Source: Verrucomicrobiia bacterium
GTDB taxonomy: Bacteria > Verrucomicrobiota > Verrucomicrobiia > Palsa-1439
DNA: 64,000 bases
NCBI GenBank assembly: GCA_035577545.1
Contig: DATLVI010000034.1
Coordinates: 124,001 to 188,000, forward strand
Reading direction: 5' to 3'
Both the position numbers and the translations under genes were made by a program. Shown here one piece after another: positions 26,887 to 35,009 of the stretch (position 1 is its first letter; the number at the start of each line of letters is the position of its first letter). Under the pieces are notes generated by a model. That model ran no database searches, had not been told where the DNA came from, and saw only the letters and a list, made by a program, of their open reading frames with translations.

Positions 26887-27075
26887 GTGCGAACCGAGCT
26901 ATTAAAATCGCAAAAGAACCAGCTTTCTACGTTCATTCAACAATTTGGACTAGACCCTGCTAATTTTCATTGGGAAGAAGCCAACCTAAAAAACGTAAAG
27001 GGGTCAGGGATGAATAAGTGCATAGTGGAGCCCTTATTCCCAAGAAATCTGGGCTCACATCCAAACTCGCCGTAA
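26887..27075 (+). pseudogene. N-terminal fragment of a small protein
   Basis: From GTG, the first 40 codons (RTELLKSQKNQLSTFIQQFGLDPANFHWEEA) look like a real helical protein start; the remaining codons are unlike it and the frame ends shortly. Interpreted as a truncated gene in an AT-richer gap of almost 400 bp (26773-27158) that otherwise holds nothing I recognise except the repeat at 27085-27141. Confidence 0.35.
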
Positions 27076-27084
27076 ACAATTCGC

Positions 27085-27141
27085 TCAACCCCAAATCGCA
27101 TACCCAATCGCAAAGAGAACCGGCATGAGCAACAACAGCCA
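27085..27141. repeat. Duplicated 3' gene end, copy A
   Basis: About 57 bp nearly identical (I count roughly 48 matches) to 27662-27720. On the reverse strand it reads PWLLLLMPVLFAIGYAIWG and then stop, the C-terminal helix of the small membrane protein whose other copy lies beyond the GNAT gene. It sits 18 bp after the GNAT stop codon. Confidence 0.7.
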
Positions 27142-27158
27142 CGGTCACACTCTCTCGC

Positions 27159-27647
27159 TCAACCTTCGTGCGTCAGGTTGGCTAATCGAAGTGTCAGATG
27201 CTGGCGGTCGTCGTCCCTGAACCCGGCTTGCCGGTACACGGACAATGCCGCGGCATTGTCTCGGCCGGTCTCGACATGGATGGCACGAACACCGCCCCGG
27301 ACGCAGAACGCGCGAACCTCTGCTAGCGCCGCCGTGGCAAGACCGGCCCGACGAAACGGTAACCGAATAAAAAGGTCGTCCACGATTGCGATGGCGCCTC
27401 CGCACTCCATGCTGTAGCACAGCGTCAGAACCACGTAGCCGACATCCTGGCCGTCTGCCTGAATGAACCACACGCAGCCGAGTCGGTCGTCGGCCAGCAG
27501 CGTCGCGAACGCCTCGGTAGCATGCTGATGATTCAGCGGATAACCAAACTCAGCGTGGAACTCATCCATCATCGCAACCAGTTGCGGCACGTCGCTTGGG
27601 GAGGCTCGTCTCATGGCGAAAAAGGTCAGTTCGTTTTCCGTTATCAT
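27159..27647 (-). CDS. GNAT family N-acetyltransferase
   Basis: 162 residues covering one GNAT domain. The acetyl-CoA-binding motif A is LPFRRAGLATAALAEVRAF (about 93-111), preceded by IAIVDDLFI and followed by RDNAAALSVYRQAGFRDDDR. The acceptor is unknown. ATG at 27647 or the internal ATG (MRRASPSDVPQ, 27614) could be the start. The gene lies exactly between two copies of a duplicated 3' gene end (27085-27141 and 27662-27720), which suggests it arrived as a small cassette. Confidence 0.88.
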   Translation of the reverse strand: MITENELTFFAMRRASPSDVPQLVAMMDEFHAEFGYPLNHQHATEAFATLLADDRLGCVWFIQADGQDVGYVVLTLCYSMECGGAIAIVDDLFIRLPFRRAGLATAALAEVRAFCVRGGVRAIHVETGRDNAAALSVYRQAGFRDDDRQHLTLRLANLTHEG

Positions 27648-27662
27648 AGCAGGTAATCGGAG

Positions 27663-27851
27663 TCACCCCCAAATCGCCCACCCAATCCCAACGAGAACCG
27701 GCATGAGTAGTAACAGCCAGCCTCCGATGCAAACCAGCATACCGGGTGTTGTATTGGTAATGTACCCACTCGATGTCGGCCCAATGTAACCGCCCATCTC
27801 ATCCGCAAACCAGATGCAGGCGAGGTGGAAAATGGCGAAGATCGCTGCCCC
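27663..27851 (-). pseudogene. C-terminal remnant of a small membrane protein
   Basis: Reverse-strand frame reading FAIFHLACIWFADEMGGYIG, a linker, then LVCIGGWLLLLMPVLVGIGWAIWG and stop: two hydrophobic helices of a short membrane protein. Toward its N-terminus the frame runs into the repeat at 27852-27930 and becomes repeat translation (EYTEGAA), so the native start appears to have been replaced. The last 59 bp of this gene are duplicated at 27085-27141. Confidence 0.45.
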
Positions 27852-27930
27852 CTCCGTGTACTCCGCGCCCTCCTGTTGAATTCCTGCCTCCGCTTCGTGC
27901 CCTTCGTGTCTGCTTCGTGCAATTCGTGGT
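27852..27930. repeat. EHTE-type dispersed repeat, copy 1
   Basis: 79 bp (CTCCGTGTACTCCGCG to AATTCGTGGT) about 88-90 % identical by eye to 28689-28765. Built of TTCGTG words. The reverse strand gives the HELHEADTKGTK-like peptide known from spurious open frames in planctomycete and verrucomicrobial genomes. Confidence 0.75.
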
Positions 27931-27999
27931 AGTCACCGCCACCAACCCCGAAAGAATCCTGTTCCAGTTCATCGTCGGGCAAATCTCCCACCGAAAAAT

Positions 28000-28221
28000 C
28001 TAAAAGCTGGGATGTCTGACCTTATAAAGCATGTAGCCGATGATGATGACGCCGATAAAGCTACCGAAGCGCGTCATGAAAAGCCACGAGTCAGACGGCT
28101 CGCTGTCACCTTGAACTTTCCAGCCTTCACTCCAGGACCAAAACAAATCGGGGAAGAGGAACTGTACTCCGCTCAACACGAGCAGCGCCCAAAGAAAAAG
28201 TTCCTGAGAACCAATTTGCAT
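28000..28221 (-). CDS. Small two-helix membrane protein
   Basis: 73 residues with two hydrophobic helices: ELFLWALLVLSGVQFLFPDLFW and GSFIGVIIIGYMLYKV. Short aromatic-rich loop. ATG at 28221 is preferred because it starts 15 bp after the upstream membrane protein; the frame from 28263 would overlap it. Probably one unit with that gene. The pair lies between two EHTE-type repeats. Function unknown. Confidence 0.6.
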   Translation of the reverse strand: MQIGSQELFLWALLVLSGVQFLFPDLFWSWSEGWKVQGDSEPSDSWLFMTRFGSFIGVIIIGYMLYKVRHPSF

Positions 28222-28235
28222 ATCGTCTTCAGCGG

Positions 28236-28601
28236 CTAGCTGGCTCCTTTCTTGAATACCCACCAGTAATAGTAGCCGATCGTCAGTGCGAATAGAACCG
28301 CAGAAATCAGCATCAGCATCCGAATATCTGTCCTTGGGTCATACCAGTAAAGGACGACGGGGGTGCCCACATAGCCCACAATGGACGCGCCAAGAATTAC
28401 GATGAACATCTTCTTCTTCTGCTGCTCGTTGAGTCGTGATTCACTTCGTCGTCTACGTCTCCGCGCCAAGATTGAGAAGACCACGCCGACCCCAAAAAGC
28501 ACGATGCCACCAGGCAGGGTGCGAGCGAATGCGAACCAAGCCGCAAGGTAAAAGGCAATGGCAATGAATCGCAGAATGAGGGTTTGCCCTGTGACATTCA
28601 T
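28236..28601 (-). CDS. Small integral membrane protein
   Basis: 121 residues with four hydrophobic helices (ILRFIAIAFYLAAWFAFA, GGIVLFGVGVVFSILA, MFIVILGASIVGYVGTPVVLYW, MLMLISAVLFALTIGYYYWWV) and a strongly basic cytoplasmic loop (RRRRRRSESR). No family recognised. Upstream gene of the two-gene membrane unit; the EHTE-type repeat at 28689 lies about 90 bp upstream. Confidence 0.6.
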   Translation of the reverse strand: MNVTGQTLILRFIAIAFYLAAWFAFARTLPGGIVLFGVGVVFSILARRRRRRSESRLNEQQKKKMFIVILGASIVGYVGTPVVLYWYDPRTDIRMLMLISAVLFALTIGYYYWWVFKKGAS

Positions 28602-28688
28602 CTTTTGCCTAACGACAACACCCCATTAAACCCCTGCCCGAACGACGATGAAAGCACAAATAGAAGCCCCTTCGCGGTCACCGGCAGG

Positions 28689-28765
28689 CTCCGTGTACTC
28701 CGTGCCCTCCTGTTCAATTCTTGCCCCCTTCGTGTTCTTCGTGTCTACTTCGTGCAATTCGTGGT
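28689..28765. repeat. EHTE-type dispersed repeat, copy 2
   Basis: 77 bp matching 27852-27930 with about eight or nine differences including a 2-nt gap. It ends only about 10 bp before the start codon of the lytic transglycosylase gene, so it has displaced or become that gene's leader. Confidence 0.75.
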
Positions 28766-28775
28766 GAACTTTCGG

Positions 28776-29729
28776 ATGACATTGAAGTTTTTCACAATCG
28801 TTTTCGTGGTGGGGATGGGACTGATTCCGTCCGGTTCTCAGCAGGTCAGCGCCGCTACGCTGGCGTGGGAAGATGCGCTCGGACAGTTCGACGAATCAGT
28901 GCTGACGAACCTCGACTTGTCCGCGTTGCCGGCGTTGACGGACCTCGACGAGGCGCAACTGCAGGCGGTGTGCCGCGAACTGCAGAAGCGGTTCCAGGGC
29001 GAGTACGTGTTGGAACTTGCCCCGCTGCGGGACATGGCAACCGCCGCGTTGCCGCTGCTGGATCAACACGCGGAGACGCAGCCGTATGCAGCATGGTTGC
29101 GCACGCGGCTCGATTATCTCGCCGTCGCCGATCAACTGAAGATCTCCATTCCGCCGACAAACCTGGAGCTACGCCCTCCGCCGGTGCCGTTAGCGAATCC
29201 CACACCGGGCATGGAACGCCGCGCCTGGCAGGAACGCATGCAGATGGAGGATTTGCCGCCGGGGGCGCCGGTGTACGTCGCGCGGCTCAAACCAATCTTC
29301 GTGGCGGAAGGTGTGCCCGCCGAGTTGGTCTGGTTGGCAGAGGTGGAATCGGGATTCGACACGCTCGCGCGAAGTCCAAGTGGGGCGGCGGGTCTGTTTC
29401 AGCTAATGCCCGAGACCGCGAAGTCGCTGGGGCTGGCATTGTCGCCCTGGGACCAGCGTCGCCAGCCCGAAAAAAATGGACGCGCTGCGGCGAAATATTT
29501 GAAGTACCTGTATGGCCAATTTGGCGACTGGCGTTTATCCATCGCCGCTTACAATGCGGGGGAGGGAACCGTCAGCCGCCTCTTAACGAAATATGCGGCG
29601 CACACCTATGACGAGATTGCGACGCGTCTTCCCGCCGAAACCCAGATGTACGTCCCTAAGGTCGAAGCCACAATCCTGCGGCGCGAAGGCGTCGCCTTGG
29701 AGAAATTGAAGCTGCCCAAGAGCCCCTAA
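28776..29729 (+). CDS. Lytic transglycosylase (SLT domain)
   Basis: 317-residue exported murein hydrolase that cleaves peptidoglycan glycan strands. A signal peptide (FFTIVFVVGMGLIPSGSQQVSA), a helical middle region, then the SLT catalytic domain (about 165-290): catalytic Glu in LAEVESGFDTLARSPSGAAGLFQLMPETAKSLGL and the AAYNAGEGTVSRLL motif. There is no LysM domain. ATG at 28776 gives the signal peptide; GTG at 28764 lies inside the adjacent repeat. No Shine-Dalgarno sequence precedes it. Confidence 0.92.
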   Translation: MTLKFFTIVFVVGMGLIPSGSQQVSAATLAWEDALGQFDESVLTNLDLSALPALTDLDEAQLQAVCRELQKRFQGEYVLELAPLRDMATAALPLLDQHAETQPYAAWLRTRLDYLAVADQLKISIPPTNLELRPPPVPLANPTPGMERRAWQERMQMEDLPPGAPVYVARLKPIFVAEGVPAELVWLAEVESGFDTLARSPSGAAGLFQLMPETAKSLGLALSPWDQRRQPEKNGRAAAKYLKYLYGQFGDWRLSIAAYNAGEGTVSRLLTKYAAHTYDEIATRLPAETQMYVPKVEATILRREGVALEKLKLPKSP

Positions 29730-29752
29730 CAGAATAAGGTTGTGCGAGAGCC

Positions 29753-29825
29753 GAGTCGGACGGAGCGGAGTCCGACGACACGCCGCTGTCGTCTGCGGCA
29801 AACCCGCGACGATGTTTTCGCGGCA
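29753..29825. repeat. GAGTCGGACG composite repeat
   Basis: GTCGGAC/GTCCGAC hairpin at 29755-29776 followed by CCGCGA-8nt-TCGCGG near 29806-29825. The same two parts occur, closer together, at 23356-23396. Located between two convergent genes with no gene of its own. Confidence 0.55.
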
Positions 29826-29871
29826 ATCTCCCCCGCACGGTTTTCGACCGAAGGTCTCCCCGCCAGTCTGT

Positions 29872-30285
29872 CTAGTAACGGGACGGTTGGGACGTTTGAT
29901 TGGCGGGTGGACCCGCCGAATCGGTCACGGACTTGGCGAGAAACTGCCCGTTGGGAGCCTGGACATAGCTGACCTGGATCGGATCACCATTTTTGACGTC
30001 AGCGAGGTTTGTCTTGGTCTTGCCGCCGACCGAGATCGTGGCGGTTTTATCGACCTTGAACATTTTCGCAACCAATATCAGGACGCTAACCTGGCCGCTG
30101 GCGTTACCGCTCTCTGTTCCCGGCTTTGGGCCGCGGACGACCACGTAGCCTTGCGCCACATCCACGCCCTGGACCTGGCCGGTGAATGTCATCGCCGCGG
30201 CCTCGGCAGCCTTCACGCGCGAAGCCGTCCCAATGGACAGCGCAACGGCAAGGATCGTTAATGTCATCACAGATGTAATTCTCAT
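29872..30285 (-). CDS. Small secreted protein, DUF5666-like
   Basis: 137-residue exported protein. A signal peptide (TLTILAVALSIGTASRVKA) precedes a barrel-like domain (FTGQVQGVDVAQGYVVVRGP, FKVDKTATISVGGKTKTNLADVKNGDPIQVSYV) and a Pro/Gln-rich tail. The layout matches the protein at 19773-20174. AGGAGG lies nine nt before the ATG. Function unknown; members of this type are often found as single-copy periplasmic proteins. Confidence 0.75.
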   Translation of the reverse strand: MRITSVMTLTILAVALSIGTASRVKAAEAAAMTFTGQVQGVDVAQGYVVVRGPKPGTESGNASGQVSVLILVAKMFKVDKTATISVGGKTKTNLADVKNGDPIQVSYVQAPNGQFLAKSVTDSAGPPANQTSQPSRY

Positions 30286-30431
30286 CTTGTCATTCCTCCT
30301 GCTTCATCGAATTAAAATAGCACCAAGCTTGTGGAAAGCCAGCGCCGGCGCGTCTTTCCTCCGATGTGGGTGCAGTCTCTCATTGACATAAGGCCGTGGA
30401 TTTGAGATTGCCATGCTCGCAGCGAGGCTTG

Positions 30432-31463
30432 ATGAAGAAATACAAGCGGGCCAGTGACATCAAAGTGGGGGTCGTCGGTTACGGCGGCGCATTTAACATG
30501 GGCCGCGTGCATTTGCAGGAAATGCAGCGGGCAGGCATGACCCCAACCGCCGTGGCTGAGATCGATCCCACGCGTCTCGCCGCCGCCACACAGGATTTCC
30601 AGAACATCGAGACGTATCCGTCACTCCCCGCGATGCTCAAGAAGTCGAAGGTGGACCTCGTCACCGTCATCACGCCGCACAACACACACGCCCCCCTCGC
30701 GCTGCTCGCCCTGAAGGCGGGGCGGCATGTGGTTTGCGAAAAGCCCATGGCGATCAAGACTGCCGAATGCGACGCGATGATTGCGGCCGCGAAGAGGAGC
30801 GGTGTCGTGCTCTCGACGTATCACAATCGCCATTGGGACGGCCCGATCCTGAATGCCGTGCAACACATCCGGTCCGGCCTCGTCGGCGACGTCGTGCGCG
30901 TCGAGGCGCGTTGGGGGTCACGCAACAAACCCAGTGATTGGTGGCGCACCAGCAAATCGATTTCGGGCGGCATCCTCTACGATTGGGGCGTGCACTTGTT
31001 GGAATACGGCCTCCAAATCATCCGCTCGGACATTGTTGAGGTAGCGGGCTACGCCAAGACCGGTTACTGGGCCCCGCGAACGAAATGGAAGAAGGACAGC
31101 AACGAGGACGAAGCCTTCGCCAGTGTCCGCTTCCGCAACGGCCAGTGGCTGACCTTGCTGATTTCCACGCTCAACTCCAATCCACGCCCCGGTTTCCTCG
31201 AAATCACGGGCACGGAAGGATCGTACGTGCTCGACTGGACGTTCAACGAATGCCTCCGCCAGAACGGGGCGGGAACGAAGATCCAGAAGTTCCGGAATCC
31301 TGTGAGCGAAGGTTGGCGCTTTTACCAGAATATCGCCGACCATCTGACCAAGGGCGCCAAACTTGTCATCACACCCGAATGGGCGCGCCGTCCAATTCAC
31401 ATTCTCGACCTGGCCGACCTCAGCGCGCGCAAGGGCAAGGTTCTCCCCGCAAAATACAAGTAA
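30432..31463 (+). CDS. Gfo/Idh/MocA family oxidoreductase
   Basis: 343-residue cytoplasmic NAD(P)-dependent sugar or cyclitol dehydrogenase. N-terminal Rossmann fold (VGVVGYGGAFNMG, then AEIDPTR), the EKPMAIKTAECDAMI segment with the family Lys (about residue 100), and the C-terminal alpha/beta domain (GGILYDWGVHLLEYGLQI with the candidate catalytic His). Such genes are numerous in Verrucomicrobiota; the substrate cannot be assigned. ATG at 30432 gives the canonical start. It stands alone upstream of the pyrophosphatase. Confidence 0.92.
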   Translation: MKKYKRASDIKVGVVGYGGAFNMGRVHLQEMQRAGMTPTAVAEIDPTRLAAATQDFQNIETYPSLPAMLKKSKVDLVTVITPHNTHAPLALLALKAGRHVVCEKPMAIKTAECDAMIAAAKRSGVVLSTYHNRHWDGPILNAVQHIRSGLVGDVVRVEARWGSRNKPSDWWRTSKSISGGILYDWGVHLLEYGLQIIRSDIVEVAGYAKTGYWAPRTKWKKDSNEDEAFASVRFRNGQWLTLLISTLNSNPRPGFLEITGTEGSYVLDWTFNECLRQNGAGTKIQKFRNPVSEGWRFYQNIADHLTKGAKLVITPEWARRPIHILDLADLSARKGKVLPAKYK

Positions 31464-31630
31464 TAGCGGTCGAGCCTGCTTCGCCTATACCGCAGCTAGT
31501 GAAGGAGTTGGCTTGGTAAATAAGCGCCTTCCGTTCGTTTGGGGGTAATTCCCATTTTTCTCTTTCCAATGCCGCGGAGGTTCTGTAGCCTCTGCGCGTC
31601 TCACCTGTACTTAGGAGAAAAAAATAGCTT

Positions 31631-34234
31631 ATGACGGCATCAATGAATCGTGCTATGCAGCGGATTACCAAGGGAAGCCTGCGTCTCAAATTATTCGTCA
31701 CTATGGCCCTGTGCGGCTTGACGCTATTGGCGGCGAATTGGGCGCGTGCCCAGGAGAAGGTCGCGGAATTGGCTGGCAAAGTACCGGAACAATTCCACTT
31801 TTTCTCGTTCATGACCAGCGACCGGTACTCATCCGGGGAAAAGTACGCGTTGTGGGCCGTGCTTTGTGTGGCGTTTGCGGGCTTGGGCTACGCGATGCTG
31901 CTGGTTGGCCAGGTCAGGAACGCCGACCAGGGCACGCCGAAGATGCAGAAGGTGGCGGCGGCGATTCGCGCCGGTGCCGAAGCGTACCTCGGGCAGCAGT
32001 TCAGCAAAATCATCGTGCTCATCGGTGTCTTGACAGTGGCGCTCTTCTTCACGGCGCTCGCCGGCACGAGCGAGGCGAAATACCCGGTCGCTTTCGGCCG
32101 CGCGGGCGCGTTCCTGATGGGCTCGCTCTTCAGCTTCGCCGTCGGTTTCGTCGGGATGCGGTTCGCGACACTTGGCAATCTGCGCGTCGCGGCGGCGGCG
32201 CGGAATTCGTTCGGCGGGGCGCTGCAGGTTGGGTATCGCACCGGCACGATTACCGGGATGTTGACGGACGGCCTCGGTCTGCTCGGCGGCACGTTGATTT
32301 TCATGGCCTACGGCGAGAAGGCGTATGAAGTCCTGCTCGGCTTCGGCTTCGGCGGCACGTTGATCGCGCTGTTCATGCGTGTCGGCGGCGGCATCTATAC
32401 CAAGGCGGCCGATGTGGGCGCGGACCTTGTCGGCAAGGTCGAGAAAGACATTCCGGAAGATGACCCGCGCAACGCGGCGACCATCGCGGACAATGTCGGC
32501 GACAACGTCGGCGATTGCGCCGGTATGGCGGCGGACATTTTCGAGTCCTACGAAGTGACCATTGTGGCCGCGATGATTCTCGGCTACGCCTCATTTGGTC
32601 ACAAGGGCGTTATCTTCCCGTTGCTGGTGCGCGCCATCGGCGTCATCGGCTCGATTATCAGCACCTACAGCGTGCGCTCGAAGGAAGGCGACTCGGGTGA
32701 TGCGGCGCTGGATTCGGTGCACCGCGGCTTCCTGATCGGTTCGGTGATCAGCGTCGTGGGCTTCTTCCTGGTCGGATTGTTCTATCTGAAGTTCGACGCT
32801 GGATATTTCATGCAATACCATCAAGCGCTCGCCGGATATCCAATAACGAACGGATTGGCTGACCTAAGCAAGTTGCCGGTGTGGGCAAACCTTGGGCAGG
32901 CCAGCCTGGATTTGCGTCCCGCGTGGACGTGCTTGATCGGCGTATTTCTGGCAGTGGCGCTGAACAAGTGCACCAGCTACTTCACCCACACGACGCACGC
33001 CCCCGTCAAGTCCATGGCCAAAGCCTGCCAGACAGGTCACGCGACCAACATCATCCAGGGGTTTGCGGTTGGTTATGAATCCACCGTGTGGGCGGTCATC
33101 ATCATCGCGATTGCCGTTGGCGCGTCGGTGACGATTTATTCCGGCACCTCGCCGATCTTTGTGGCCTACGGTGTCGCCATGTGCGGCATCGGCATGTTGA
33201 CGCTCACCGGTAACACGATCTCGATGGACGTGTTTGGCCCCGTGGCCGACAACGCCAACGGCATCGGTGAAATGGGTTATGACAAGGCCGAGATGGGCGA
33301 GGAGAAATACAAGAAGGCCCGGCAGATTCTGGCTGACCTCGATTCCGTCGGCAATACCACCAAGGCGGAAACCAAGGGCATCGCCATCGGCTCGGCGGTG
33401 ATCGCGGCAGTGTCGCTCTTCGCCAGTTTCATTGCCGTCATGGCGATGGGCAGTGAGGAAAAAATCAGCGAAATGACCACCGCGCAGTACAACAACGTGG
33501 CCGGCATGCTCACCGTTGCCAACCCCACGTTATTCATCGGGCTGCTCATCGGTGGTGCCGTGCCGTTCCTGTTCAGCTCGATGACGATTCGCGCCGTCGG
33601 TCGCGCGGCATTCCTGATTGTCAAAGAGTGCCGCTTGCAATTCCGCGACAAGGAAATCTGGGCCGGAACAAAGACGCCCGATTACGCGCGTGTGGTCGGG
33701 ATTTGCACGAGTGCGGCGCAGAAAGAACTGATTGGGCCCGGCCTGTTGGCAATCATGGCGCCATTGGCGGTTGGCTTCCTGCTGGGACCACTGGCGCTGG
33801 CTGGGTTCCTCGCCGGTATGATCCTTGTTGGACAATTGCTGGCGGTGTTCATGGCCAACGCGGGCGGCGCGTGGGACAACGCCAAGAAGTTGATCGAAGA
33901 CGAACCGCGCGACCTCGCCAGGAATACGGGCAAAGGCTCCGAGCGACACAAGGCCGCAGTCACCGGCGACACGGTTGGCGATCCGTTGAAGGACACGGCC
34001 GGCCCGGCCATCAATCCGCTCATCAAGGTCATGAACATGGTGAGCCTGCTGTTGTTGCCCATCGTGCTGAAGTTCCACGCCGTCGGGGGTGTGGAAGGCA
34101 CGGGGCAGAGTTCTTATGGGATCGCGGTCGTCATCGCGGTTTTGGCCCTGGCAGCCATCGCGTGGGCCGTGAATAAGTCCAAGACAGATTCGCCCGAAAT
34201 GGCGGAGATGGAAAAGGAATTCGAAACAGCCTAG
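31631..34234 (+). CDS. hppA: Membrane-bound H+-translocating pyrophosphatase, K+-independent type
   Basis: 867-residue integral membrane enzyme coupling PPi hydrolysis to proton pumping, with about 16 transmembrane helices. Substrate-binding motif DVGADLVGKVE (with EDDPRN) and GDNVGDCAGMAADIFE are intact, as is the late DNAKK...GDTVGDPLKDTAGP. At the site that separates the classes the sequence is GNTTKA (Lys instead of Ala), which is known to mark K+-independent H+-pumps. It has a signal-peptide-like N-terminal extension (LFVTMALCGLTLLAANWARA) and is longer than many bacterial enzymes. The AGGAG site is 13 nt from the ATG, rather far. A strong terminator follows. Confidence 0.95.
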   Translation: MTASMNRAMQRITKGSLRLKLFVTMALCGLTLLAANWARAQEKVAELAGKVPEQFHFFSFMTSDRYSSGEKYALWAVLCVAFAGLGYAMLLVGQVRNADQGTPKMQKVAAAIRAGAEAYLGQQFSKIIVLIGVLTVALFFTALAGTSEAKYPVAFGRAGAFLMGSLFSFAVGFVGMRFATLGNLRVAAAARNSFGGALQVGYRTGTITGMLTDGLGLLGGTLIFMAYGEKAYEVLLGFGFGGTLIALFMRVGGGIYTKAADVGADLVGKVEKDIPEDDPRNAATIADNVGDNVGDCAGMAADIFESYEVTIVAAMILGYASFGHKGVIFPLLVRAIGVIGSIISTYSVRSKEGDSGDAALDSVHRGFLIGSVISVVGFFLVGLFYLKFDAGYFMQYHQALAGYPITNGLADLSKLPVWANLGQASLDLRPAWTCLIGVFLAVALNKCTSYFTHTTHAPVKSMAKACQTGHATNIIQGFAVGYESTVWAVIIIAIAVGASVTIYSGTSPIFVAYGVAMCGIGMLTLTGNTISMDVFGPVADNANGIGEMGYDKAEMGEEKYKKARQILADLDSVGNTTKAETKGIAIGSAVIAAVSLFASFIAVMAMGSEEKISEMTTAQYNNVAGMLTVANPTLFIGLLIGGAVPFLFSSMTIRAVGRAAFLIVKECRLQFRDKEIWAGTKTPDYARVVGICTSAAQKELIGPGLLAIMAPLAVGFLLGPLALAGFLAGMILVGQLLAVFMANAGGAWDNAKKLIEDEPRDLARNTGKGSERHKAAVTGDTVGDPLKDTAGPAINPLIKVMNMVSLLLLPIVLKFHAVGGVEGTGQSSYGIAVVIAVLALAAIAWAVNKSKTDSPEMAEMEKEFETA

Positions 34235-34252
34235 AGAATTCCAGGCGGTTTC

Positions 34253-34290
34253 AACAGGGGCGCGGCCAACCCGCGCCCCTGTTCTTTTTT
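34253..34290 (+). terminator. Rho-independent terminator after hppA
   Basis: AACAGGGGCGCGG pairs with CCGCGCCCCTGTT (13 bp, 5-nt loop), followed by C and six T residues. It lies 19 bp after the hppA stop codon. This is the clearest intrinsic terminator in the window. Confidence 0.9.
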
Positions 34291-34335
34291 GCGGAGGAGA
34301 TTGCGCGACCGGCGCGCCTGCGGTACTCTCCGGCC

Positions 34336-34965
34336 ATGTACCGTACACAGGCAACGCTTCTGGGTGTCCTGGTGATCACGCTGTTGGGCATCGGGTGTGC
34401 CACCGGGCCGCGTCCAATCGCATGGGACAGATTGCCATTCCCGAAGGACTCGGACTGGCATGGCCCAAGAGGTGAGCCGGCTGTGATGGGACAGGGCGAC
34501 GTGCTGTTGCACGGGCAGGATGTGCGAACGCAACGTGCCTACGCTGCACCCGTGACGATTGAATGTGACGTAATGCTCGAGAGCCGCACGGCCAGTGACG
34601 GCAGCTTCGACCTTTACTTCCTGCCGACGGGACAACCTCTGGATGTCATCCCTCGCCAGTTGACCAAGTTCCGGATTATCTACAGCAACACGGGAGATTA
34701 TGGGTCGGCCGATCGCTTGGAAATTGACCGGCAGGAGGGAACGCGAGGTTTTCCTGTCTGGACCGGGCCGCCGTTCAAGGTGGAAGCCGGGAAAGTATAT
34801 CACGTGAAGATCAATGTGCTTGCCGCCGGTAAACTGAACATCAACGTCAACGGTGTTGATTCCAGCATTCCGGACACAGTCACGGTGCCCCGCTCCTTTC
34901 AGGTTCAACTCGGCGGCTGGCAGCCGGCGAACCGCTGGCGCGTCCGCAATTTCTCCATCCACTGA
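34336..34965 (+). CDS. Lipoprotein with concanavalin-like domain
   Basis: 209 residues. The signal ends in a lipobox (LLGIGC, Cys21). The mature part is a single beta-sandwich-like domain (VTIECDVMLESRTASDGSFDLYFLPTG..., VYHVKINVLAAGKLNINVNG, WRVRNFSIH), similar in layout to DUF1080-type sugar-binding domains common in this group. No catalytic motif. 45 bp before the PhnP-like gene on the same strand, possibly co-transcribed. Confidence 0.72.
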   Translation: MYRTQATLLGVLVITLLGIGCATGPRPIAWDRLPFPKDSDWHGPRGEPAVMGQGDVLLHGQDVRTQRAYAAPVTIECDVMLESRTASDGSFDLYFLPTGQPLDVIPRQLTKFRIIYSNTGDYGSADRLEIDRQEGTRGFPVWTGPPFKVEAGKVYHVKINVLAAGKLNINVNGVDSSIPDTVTVPRSFQVQLGGWQPANRWRVRNFSIH

Positions 34966-35009
34966 GCCGTGGACTTGACCACGGCGCGAGGCTCACGGAT
35001 GATGGATGC

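Noticed and set aside
27644-27991. 115-codon reverse open frame
   Set aside because: Reads the EHTE-type repeat in one frame and the membrane-protein remnant out of frame.
31484-31630. Riboswitch upstream of hppA
   Set aside because: A GCGGAGG/CCTCTGC partial hairpin exists, but no known riboswitch core could be recognised.
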